From NCBI GenBank assembly GCA_964361885.1, contig CAYICL010000026.1:1-10384 (forward strand): 10,384 nt of DNA, in the 5' to 3' direction. Every line of letters begins with the position of its first letter. Positions within the stretch are counted from its first letter, which is position 1. The DNA is from CAYICL01 sp964361885. GTDB taxonomy: Bacteria > Patescibacteriota > Microgenomatia > UBA1400 > CG1-02-47-37. The notes beneath the pieces are model-generated. The model saw nothing but the letters and a program-made list of their open reading frames with translations, had not been told where the DNA came from and made no database searches. Shown piece after piece: positions 5,261 through 10,384 of this stretch. Made by a program: the position numbers and the translations under genes.

Positions 5261-6163
5261 ATGGATAGGGGAAAATTTAAGGAAATTAAAAAGGCGGTCA
5301 TTGCCGTGGCAGGCTATGGCACCAGGTTTTTACCGGCAACCAAAAATCAACCCAAGGAGATGCTGCCGATTATTGACAAGCCGATTGTCCAGTATTTGGT
5401 GGAGGAATGCGTTGAGTCAGGGATAGAAAGCATTATCATGGTGACCAGGTTTGGCCAGAGCGTGATGGAAAACCATTTTGACAGTAATATAGAGTTGGAG
5501 CAGCAGTTAAAAGCCAACGGCAAACTGGAGATGCTTAAAGAGGTGCAACGGGTGTCACAGATGGCCAATATTGTTTATGCCAGACAGAGAAAACATTTTC
5601 CTTATGGCAATGCGACTCCTTTACTGGCAGCCAAAGACCTGATTGATGATGACGAGTCGTTTGTATTTATGTGGGGAGACGATCTGGTTAAGAGTGAAGT
5701 GCCGGCCACCAGGCAGCTGATTGAAGCCTGGAAACAGACACCGGAAGCGATTGTCCTGGCAGCCCAGGAAGTCAGCTTAGACGAAGTCAGCCGTTACGGG
5801 ATTGTGAAACTGAAGAAAGACAGTAAAAACGAGATTGACTCGGTGGTAGAAAAACCGGATAAAGAAACTGCGCCCAGCCGGCTGGCCCAGTACGGCAGAT
5901 TTGTGTTAGACCATAGAATTATTGAGATTGTGGAAGAGAATTATAAAAAGAATCGACTGGGAAAGAACGGTGAGCTGTGGCTGACTGATGCGGTGCAGCA
6001 GTTTATTCAACAAGGCGGCAAGGCAATTGTAGCGCCGGTAAAGGGCAAGTGGATGACGACAGGAGATCCGTTAAGGTATTTACAAACCACGGTGGAATAT
6101 GCTTTGGACAGAGAAGATATCGGGCCGGAGTTTAAAGCATATTTAAAGAGTTTGAAGCTTTAA
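5261..6163 (+). CDS. galU: UTP--glucose-1-phosphate uridylyltransferase
   Basis: Makes UDP-glucose from UTP and glucose-1-phosphate for surface polysaccharides and nucleotide-sugar pools. KKAVIAVAGYGTRFLPATK (10-28) is the nucleotide-binding signature, followed by NQPKEMLPIIDKPIVQYLVEE (29-49). FMWGDDL (136-142) holds the metal-binding Asp, SRYGIV is at 177-182, VVEKP at 195-199, GELWLTDA at 237-244 and TGDP at 267-270. At 300 residues it matches bacterial GalU. The frame stays open upstream to 5051, but that part is antisense to secE and unlike GalU. The ATG at 5261 begins just before the conserved N-terminus and is preceded by a -10 box. It is the first of three genes in a row on this strand. 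Confidence 0.94.
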   Translation: MDRGKFKEIKKAVIAVAGYGTRFLPATKNQPKEMLPIIDKPIVQYLVEECVESGIESIIMVTRFGQSVMENHFDSNIELEQQLKANGKLEMLKEVQRVSQMANIVYARQRKHFPYGNATPLLAAKDLIDDDESFVFMWGDDLVKSEVPATRQLIEAWKQTPEAIVLAAQEVSLDEVSRYGIVKLKKDSKNEIDSVVEKPDKETAPSRLAQYGRFVLDHRIIEIVEENYKKNRLGKNGELWLTDAVQQFIQQGGKAIVAPVKGKWMTTGDPLRYLQTTVEYALDREDIGPEFKAYLKSLKL

Positions 6164-6168
6164 TTGAG

Positions 6169-6177
6169 TGGTATACT
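6169..6177 (+). promoter_or_regulatory. Extended -10 promoter of nfo (leaderless)
   Basis: TGGTATACT lies in the 20-bp galU-nfo gap: TG, one base, TATACT at 6172-6177, six bases before the nfo ATG. The predicted transcription start coincides with the A of the ATG. It gives nfo its own promoter even though it follows galU closely. No Shine-Dalgarno is present. Confidence 0.55.
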
Positions 6178-6183
6178 GGGTTT

Positions 6184-7050
6184 ATGAGGCGGATCGGAGC
6201 TCATTTATCAATCAGCGGCGGATTGGCTCAGGCAGTGGCAAGGACGGTGGAGATAGGCGGCAATGCGTTGCAGATTTTTTCTTCCAGTCCGCGAATGTGG
6301 CTGGCTCAACTACCTAAGAAAGAAGAGGTTGATAAATTTACCGGTCAGTGCCGGCAGCATGATATCCGGCCGGTGTTTATCCATGCCAAATATTTGATTA
6401 ATTTGGGTTCACCGGAACCAAGCTTAGTGGAAAAATCAATTAACAGTTTAAAGTATGATTTAAAAGTTGCCGGTTTAATCAAAGCGGAGGGGGTAATTGT
6501 CCATTTAGGCAGCCATCTGGGCAGGGGATTTGAAATGATCCGGGAACAATTAATTAGATCGATTAATAACATACTACAGGTTAGTCCAGCCGGTGTTGAG
6601 CTGATTATTGAAAATAGTGCCGCACAGAAGGGGAAACTATGTTCTCGTTTAGAAGAGATCAGCTTGTTATTACAAGCTGTTGATAGCCTAAAGTTTGGCT
6701 GGTGCTTTGATACCTGTCATGGGTTCAATGCCGGTTATTCATTGGGGAAAAGTTGGGGAAATCACCTGATACACTTTGATACTGTTAAGGAGATTAAAAA
6801 GTTAAACTTGTTAAAAGACTTAAAGTGTTTGCATGTCAATGATTCCCGGGATGAGTTTAATTCCGGCCATGACCGGCATGAGAATTTGGGGCAAGGCAGA
6901 ATGGGACTTAAGCTGTTAAAAGAGTATGTTAATCAACCGGAGTTAAATCACCTGCCTTTGATCATTGAAACGCCGGGGTTTGATAAGAAAGGTCCGGATA
7001 AAAAGAATTTGGACATATTAAAATCATTGATAGATGAAAAGAATCGTTAA
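6184..7050 (+). CDS. nfo: Deoxyribonuclease IV (AP endonuclease, endonuclease IV)
   Basis: Endonuclease IV cleaves the backbone 5' of abasic sites in base excision repair, using three zinc ions in a TIM barrel. The start RRIGAHLSISGGL is typical. All nine metal ligands known from E. coli can be placed: His67, His107 (VHLGSH), Glu143 (IIENSA), Asp176 and His179 (CFDTCHGF), His217 (LHVNDS), Asp230 and His232 (HDRHENLG), Glu262 (IIETPG). At 288 residues it has the usual length, so the enzyme should be active. The ATG at 6184 has a -10 box six bases upstream. It overlaps the next gene by 17 bp, implying co-transcription with it. Confidence 0.96.
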   Translation: MRRIGAHLSISGGLAQAVARTVEIGGNALQIFSSSPRMWLAQLPKKEEVDKFTGQCRQHDIRPVFIHAKYLINLGSPEPSLVEKSINSLKYDLKVAGLIKAEGVIVHLGSHLGRGFEMIREQLIRSINNILQVSPAGVELIIENSAAQKGKLCSRLEEISLLLQAVDSLKFGWCFDTCHGFNAGYSLGKSWGNHLIHFDTVKEIKKLNLLKDLKCLHVNDSRDEFNSGHDRHENLGQGRMGLKLLKEYVNQPELNHLPLIIETPGFDKKGPDKKNLDILKSLIDEKNR

Positions 7051-8017
7051 ATATTGGTGGCTGGGCTTAATAGTGGCCGCGGTGACCGCGGTGGCTGCGG
7101 TGGCGGTGGTGTTAGGCCGGGGCAAGCAAGCTTTTTTAAGCCCGGAAGCACCGTGGCTGGTGATTGGAAAACCGCTGGAAAAATACAGTTTTGAAAATCT
7201 TAGGCAACGAGGCTTTGCGGGAAGTGAGATTAAAGTTGAGGGCAATGTCTTTTTTTATGAGGCAGAAGGCAAAAAAATCAGCGGGCAGATAAACATACCA
7301 AAAACCACCCCGCCGGCTGGCGGCTATCCGGTGGTAATAATGATACGGGGTTATGTGGATAACGAGATTTATCAAACCGGCGCGGGAACCCAACATGCGG
7401 CCGAGTATTTTAAAGATAATGGTTTGATGACTTTAGCCCCGGATTTTTTGGGTTTTGGTGAGTCTGATGAGCCGCCGAACAATGTGCTGGAAGAGCGGTT
7501 TTTACGGCCGGTACAGATTTTAGAGTTAATCGCTTCGGTGAAAAACCTGCCTGCCGGCGAGGCAGGTTTACCTAATGCCAATCCAAAAAAGATGGCAATT
7601 TGGGGGCATTCTAATGGCGGTCAGATAGCTTTGTCGGTGCTGGAGATTTCCGGAGCCAAGTACCCGACGAGTTTGTGGGCGCCGGTATCTAAGCCGTTTC
7701 CTTATTCGATTCTTTACTACACTGACGAGTCTGATGATTTGGGTAAAGCCTTAAGAAAAGTGGTCGCCGGGTTTGACGCTTTATATGAAGCAAACGATTA
7801 TTCAATCCATCAATATTATGACTGGATTGAGGCGCCGGTTTTAATTCACCAGGGAACGGTTGACGAAGCCGTGCCGTTAAAATGGTCGAAAGACTTAGAA
7901 AAGACTTTGAAAGAGAAAGGCAAGACAGTGAAGTTGTATGTTTATCCGGGCGCGGATCATAATTTAAAAGGTGGGTGGGATGAGGCAGTCAAACGGGATG
8001 TGGAATGGTTTAAGTGA
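7034..8017 (+). CDS. Membrane-anchored alpha/beta hydrolase (dienelactone hydrolase/S9 peptidase-like)
   Basis: A 327-residue alpha/beta-hydrolase fold protein. Residues 1-28 (KRIVKYWWLGLIVAAVTAVAAVAVVLG) form an uncleaved signal anchor or signal peptide, so the enzyme faces outside. PVVIMIRGYVDN (99-110) is the oxyanion strand, and WGHSNGG (190-196) is the nucleophile elbow with Ser193. IHQGTVDEAVPL (271-282) gives Asp277 and YPGADHN (304-310) gives His309, completing a Ser-Asp-His triad. The substrate (ester or peptide) cannot be told. Residues about 171-180 (NLPAGEAGLP) are encoded by a palindromic element just before the nucleophile strand. The ATG lies inside the end of nfo with no Shine-Dalgarno. 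Its last 61 bp overlap typA on the other strand. Confidence 0.88.
   Translation: MKRIVKYWWLGLIVAAVTAVAAVAVVLGRGKQAFLSPEAPWLVIGKPLEKYSFENLRQRGFAGSEIKVEGNVFFYEAEGKKISGQINIPKTTPPAGGYPVVIMIRGYVDNEIYQTGAGTQHAAEYFKDNGLMTLAPDFLGFGESDEPPNNVLEERFLRPVQILELIASVKNLPAGEAGLPNANPKKMAIWGHSNGGQIALSVLEISGAKYPTSLWAPVSKPFPYSILYYTDESDDLGKALRKVVAGFDALYEANDYSIHQYYDWIEAPVLIHQGTVDEAVPLKWSKDLEKTLKEKGKTVKLYVYPGADHNLKGGWDEAVKRDVEWFK
7543..7569. repeat. In-frame palindromic element in the hydrolase gene
   Basis: AAACCTGCC (7543-7551) and GGCAGGTTT (7561-7569) are perfect 9-bp inverted repeats around TGCCGGCGA. The element is read as NLPAGEAGL. I recall PAGRQ/PAGEAG-type peptides recurring in unrelated CPR proteins, encoded by CTGCCGGCAGG-like palindromes. 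Homologues with this fold would normally run straight from NLP to the NPKKMAIWGHS strand, so about seven residues look inserted. This is inference from memory, not alignment. Confidence 0.7.
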
Positions 8018-9786
8018 CGTTTTCTTAAGCGCAAGTGTTTAGGGGTAACTTCTAAAAGTTCGTCCGGGCCGAGAAAATTGAGAGATTGTTCTAAAGACAG
8101 GATAACCGGAGGAGCGATATGAAGAGCCGCATCAGCTGCGGCCGCCCGCATGTTGGTGAGTTTTTTACCCTTACAAATATTGATCCATAAGTCACCCGGG
8201 CGGGAGTTTTGGCCGACAATCATGCCGCTGTAGACTTTTTCACCAGGAGGAATAAAGGTAAGACCGTGTTTTTGGATGTGTTCTATGCTGTAAGCCAAAG
8301 CCTGGCCGGGCTGAGTGGCCACCAAAGCGCCGTTGCGGATCAGGTTAATGGCCGGAGCTTGGGGACGGTAACCTAAAAAAATGGAATGGACCAGGGCAAG
8401 GCCGGAAGTTTTAGTTAAGAATTCGCTTCTTAAGCCTAACGAATTCCTGGTGGCAATTTTATACTCCAGCCGGACGCCGAGGGATAGATTCTGCAGGTTG
8501 ATCATCTCGGCTTTTCTCTGGCCTAAAGTATCAATAATCACGCCGGTAAATTTTTCCGGGACTTCAACAGTTAAGAGTTCCCAGGGTTCAGACGGGACAC
8601 CTTTAATGGTTTTAAAGATGACTTCGGGCCTGGAGACGGAAAATTCGAAGCCTTCCCGGCGCATGGTTTCGATTAAAATGGCTAAATGAAGTTCGCCCCG
8701 GCCGCTGACCATAAAGGTTTCGCCGGTGGGGCCGGGAGACAGCCTTAAACTGACATTGGTTTCCAGCTCTTTTTCCAAGCGTTGTTTGATTTGCCTGGAA
8801 GTGGTCAACTTACCCTCTTGGCCGACTAAAGGAGAAGTCGAGGGGGAGATTTGGACTTGGATGGTCGGTTCGGCGATTAACAGAGCCGGAAGCGGATCCG
8901 GTTTGTCAGGACTGGTTAGGGTATCGCCGATTTTGGTATGGCTAAAACCGGTTAGAGCCACAATATCACCGATTTGGGTTTGTTGGATGGGATCTTTTTT
9001 TAAACCTTTAAAAGTAAATAGATATTCAATTTTTCCTTGGCTAATAACTTCGTTATTTCGCACTACGCTTAAGGTGTCATTAACCTTGGCTTGGCCCCGG
9101 AGGACCTTGCCAATAACATAGCGGCCTTTATGGCTGTCGTAGTCTAAGGTGGTGACTTGGAGTTGAAAGCCGGTACCGGTTTTTATTTTAGGAGCAGGAA
9201 TGGTATTAATAATAGTTTGAAACAGCAGTTCCAGGTTTGGGTTGAGGCTGGTGTTAAGGCCAACCTTGCCTAAACGGCCAACAGCATACAGAACCGGAAA
9301 GTTGAGCTGTTTGACGTCAGTGGCCAGATCCAAAAAGAGATTGTTAATTTCTTCCAAGACTTCCAGACTGCGCTGGTCTTTGCGGTCGATTTTGTTAATC
9401 ACCACAATCGGCGTTAGTTTCAGGCTTAAAGCCAGGGATAAGACATAGCGGGTTTGAGACAGAACGCCTTCGGCGGCATCGACCAAAAGCAAACAGCCGT
9501 CAGCCATATTTAAAACCCGCTCGACTTCACCGGAAAAATCAGCGTGACCCGGAGTGTCCAGGATATTGATTTTATAGTCCTGCCAGAAAAGACTGGTATT
9601 TTTGGCCAAGATGGTGATCTGCCGCTCCCTTTCCAGATCAGTCGAATCCAAGATGGTAGTTTGCTGCATTTCGTGCTGATAGCTGGCAAAAACATGAGCC
9701 TGTTTTAAGAGGTGGTCAATCAGAGTGGTTTTACCATGATCAACATGGGCAATAATCGCGATGTTTCTGATTTTATTGGAGTCCAT
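7957..9786 (-). CDS. typA: Translational GTPase TypA/BipA, divergent
   Basis: TypA is an EF-G-like GTPase that binds ribosomes and aids 50S assembly and stress growth. P-loop AHVDHGKTT (13-21), switch II DTPGHADFSGEVERVL (77-92) and NKID (131-134) are clear. VSGRGELHLAILIETMRREGFEFSVSRPEV lies in domain III, and GKKLTNMR with VTPKHLRLRKRHL in the TypA-specific C-terminal domain. At 609 residues it is of normal length. Several usually invariant positions differ: Gln56 in RERQITI instead of Gly, YAVGRLG for the G5 SA motif, and RNSLGLRSEFLT for the typical RGLIGFRSEFLT. About 16 residues follow the usual end and overlap the hydrolase gene. The start codon has no Shine-Dalgarno and is three bases from a T-tract hairpin. 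Confidence 0.93.
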   Translation of the reverse strand: MDSNKIRNIAIIAHVDHGKTTLIDHLLKQAHVFASYQHEMQQTTILDSTDLERERQITILAKNTSLFWQDYKINILDTPGHADFSGEVERVLNMADGCLLLVDAAEGVLSQTRYVLSLALSLKLTPIVVINKIDRKDQRSLEVLEEINNLFLDLATDVKQLNFPVLYAVGRLGKVGLNTSLNPNLELLFQTIINTIPAPKIKTGTGFQLQVTTLDYDSHKGRYVIGKVLRGQAKVNDTLSVVRNNEVISQGKIEYLFTFKGLKKDPIQQTQIGDIVALTGFSHTKIGDTLTSPDKPDPLPALLIAEPTIQVQISPSTSPLVGQEGKLTTSRQIKQRLEKELETNVSLRLSPGPTGETFMVSGRGELHLAILIETMRREGFEFSVSRPEVIFKTIKGVPSEPWELLTVEVPEKFTGVIIDTLGQRKAEMINLQNLSLGVRLEYKIATRNSLGLRSEFLTKTSGLALVHSIFLGYRPQAPAINLIRNGALVATQPGQALAYSIEHIQKHGLTFIPPGEKVYSGMIVGQNSRPGDLWINICKGKKLTNMRAAAADAALHIAPPVILSLEQSLNFLGPDELLEVTPKHLRLRKRHLNHSTSRLTASSHPPFKL

Positions 9787-9789
9787 AAC

Positions 9790-9819
9790 AAAAAAAGCTC
9801 GGAGTTTAGATCTCTCCGA
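9790..9819 (-). terminator. Intrinsic terminator-like hairpin immediately before typA
   Basis: On the - strand TCGGAG, loop AGATCTAAA, CTCCGA, then GC and seven Ts, ending three bases before the typA ATG. The 6-bp stem plus T-tract has the form of a modest rho-independent terminator. It could end transcripts from the upstream 96-aa gene. Since any typA promoter upstream must read through it, it could also act as an attenuator. Confidence 0.55.
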
Positions 9820-9833
9820 AACTTTATAGATAT

Positions 9834-9862
9834 ATTTTACGCCTAAGATAGGGAATTAACAA
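9834..9862 (-). promoter_or_regulatory. Candidate promoter of typA
   Basis: On the - strand TTGTTA (9857-9862) and TAAAAT (9834-9839) are separated by 17 bases, a good sigma70 layout. The predicted start near 9827 gives a leader of about 40 bases that contains the terminator-like hairpin. A second AT-rich hexamer, TATAAA, lies just downstream, so the exact box is uncertain. Confidence 0.45.
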
Positions 9863-9876
9863 GTGAAAATGGTTTC

Positions 9877-9956
9877 AGCAGGGGTTGGTGGACTATGTCA
9901 GAACTTGGTATAGGGGGAGTTTACCATTTCCTGCTGATTTAAGTCTAGCCCCTGCT
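9877..9956. other. Intergenic inverted repeats, possible structured RNA or regulatory element
   Basis: AGCAGGGG (9877-9884) pairs perfectly with CCCCTGCT (9949-9956). The same left arm extended upstream, TCAGCAGG, also pairs with CCTGCTGA at about 9930-9937, so the two folds exclude each other. ATGGT (about 9869-9873) and ACCAT (about 9923-9927) add a further possible pairing that would cross the second helix. The 80-base span is tRNA-sized with a 7-8 bp closing stem, but I find no T-arm or anticodon arm on either strand. The strand is unknown. The rest of the 9787-9969 gap holds the typA promoter and hairpin. Confidence 0.35.
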
Positions 9957-9969
9957 TACTCGCCGGCAA

Positions 9970-10260
9970 CTACTTAGCGATTTTACCTAGAAGTATTTTT
10001 TTAACTTCTAATATTTCCGCATAGACATCTCTTAATGTTATGGCTTTTTTTGCCTGCCTTGGGTAGTATTTATCGCTATTTTCCTTCGTATACCGTTTAT
10101 AGCCCTCGAAAGTTGGAAATTTTCTCAATCTGTAGTGTATTCCGCTTCCGAATCCTGTTGCAGCATTGAAAGCCTTATAGGAAAGTTTTTGTGCTAAACT
10201 TCTTAGATTTAAGTAGTTGGTTTTTGATAAGTAATCACCGAATGGTTTATTTACTTTCAT
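9970..10260 (-). CDS. Small basic hypothetical protein
   Basis: A 96-residue Lys/Arg-rich protein that I do not recognise. It has no signal peptide or membrane segment. An aromatic and basic middle (IHYRLRKFPTFEGYKRYTKE, 41-60) leads to a C-terminal amphipathic helix, ITLRDVYAEILEVKKILLGKI (74-94), which looks like a coiled-coil or docking helix. No clear HTH is seen. It is supported as a real gene by a strong Shine-Dalgarno six bases before the ATG and by a consensus-like promoter with a palindromic operator. Small size, basic charge and an operator-like promoter would suit an autoregulated accessory or phage-derived gene, but that is speculation. Confidence 0.65.
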   Translation of the reverse strand: MKVNKPFGDYLSKTNYLNLRSLAQKLSYKAFNAATGFGSGIHYRLRKFPTFEGYKRYTKENSDKYYPRQAKKAITLRDVYAEILEVKKILLGKIAK

Positions 10261-10266
10261 GATTTA

Positions 10267-10275
10267 TCACCTCCT
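10267..10275 (-). promoter_or_regulatory. Strong Shine-Dalgarno of the 96-aa gene
   Basis: AGGAGGTGA on the - strand, six bases before the ATG at 10260. It fixes the start codon and is the main evidence that this unrecognised frame is translated. Confidence 0.8.
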
Positions 10276-10316
10276 CTCTATAAGTAATGTATATCAGTTA
10301 AATCAATCATTAATAC

Positions 10317-10345
10317 ATTATTACATAATGATTATGTTATGTCAA
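10317..10345 (-). promoter_or_regulatory. Promoter with palindromic operator in its spacer
   Basis: On the - strand a perfect TTGACA (10340-10345) is followed after 17 bases by AATAAT (10317-10322). The spacer contains ACATAATGATTATGT (10323-10337), a perfect palindrome with 7-bp arms around one base. A dimeric repressor bound there would block RNA polymerase. The predicted start near 10310 gives a 50-base leader for the 96-aa gene. Confidence 0.65.
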
Positions 10346-10384
10346 GGCCCAAAATCGGTTTTAAGTCAATCGTCTTTAACATCC

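Noticed and set aside
8419..8446. Inverted repeat GAATTCG...CGAATTC inside typA
   Set aside because: It lies in a block that aligns with conserved TypA sequence without an insertion, so it is probably chance.
8381..9121. + strand frames antisense to typA
   Set aside because: Shadows of the typA coding sequence; no start signals or recognisable domains.
9878..9955. tRNA gene with a GCAGGGG/CCCCTGC acceptor stem
   Set aside because: The size and closing stem fit, but on both strands I find no GTTC-type T-loop, no D-arm and no anticodon stem.
10332..10384. Possible C-terminal end of a - strand gene entering from the right edge
   Set aside because: A frame reading ...LKPILGLDIT-stop is open for 16 codons, but this is too short to support a gene and it overlaps the promoter of the 96-aa gene.
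1..10384. CRISPR array, insertion sequence or prophage genes
   Set aside because: No regularly spaced direct repeats, transposase, integrase or Cas motifs are seen on either strand.

Overview
The window looks like chromosomal sequence from a Candidate Phyla Radiation (Patescibacteria) bacterium, most likely near the Microgenomates. The basis is mixed. Genes are tightly packed, often overlapping or separated by only a few bases. The TruB is short, has no visible C-terminal PUA domain and carries a GHGGSLDP motif. Ribosomal protein L1 has a long charged N-terminal extension and a shortened middle domain. TGA is used as a stop (rplL, rplA, the hydrolase), so this is not a code-25 lineage. The phylum placement is inferred from family features; no database search was possible.

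Layout. Positions 1-1243 are an accessory patch. A DUF6922-like small protein and an AbiEii-type nucleotidyltransferase form a + strand toxin-antitoxin-like pair, facing a - strand MerR/excisionase-type helix-turn-helix protein. Positions 1301-5211 (- strand) hold the classic secE-nusG-rplK-rplA-rplJ-rplL cluster for protein export, transcription elongation and the ribosomal L1, L11 and L10/L12 proteins. The cluster is split by truB on the opposite strand, which fires from a promoter core shared back-to-back with rplJ. rplJ is preceded by a compact L10-binding leader. The rplL 3' end is broken by a 100-N scaffold gap flanked by an exact 55-bp duplication, which is an assembly artefact. rpoB/rpoC, the usual next genes, do not follow rplL.

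Positions 5245-8017 (+ strand) hold galU (UDP-glucose synthesis), nfo (AP endonuclease IV) and a membrane-anchored alpha/beta hydrolase. Its 3' end overlaps the 3' end of typA (a ribosome-associated GTPase, - strand). A 183-bp intergenic stretch upstream of typA holds a candidate promoter, a terminator-like hairpin against the typA start codon, and competing inverted repeats. A small basic hypothetical protein with a strong Shine-Dalgarno and a promoter with a perfect palindrome in its spacer closes the window.

Two themes run across the window. (1) Four + strand genes (the DUF6922 gene, truB, galU, nfo) have a -10 box ending only 5-7 nt before the ATG and no Shine-Dalgarno, suggesting leaderless mRNAs. 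Several other genes (rplL, rplJ, rplA, the 96-aa ORF) have clear Shine-Dalgarno sites. (2) Palindromic elements sit in frame inside coding sequence (rplA extension, hydrolase, and a weak case in rplL), resembling protein-coding palindromic repeats.
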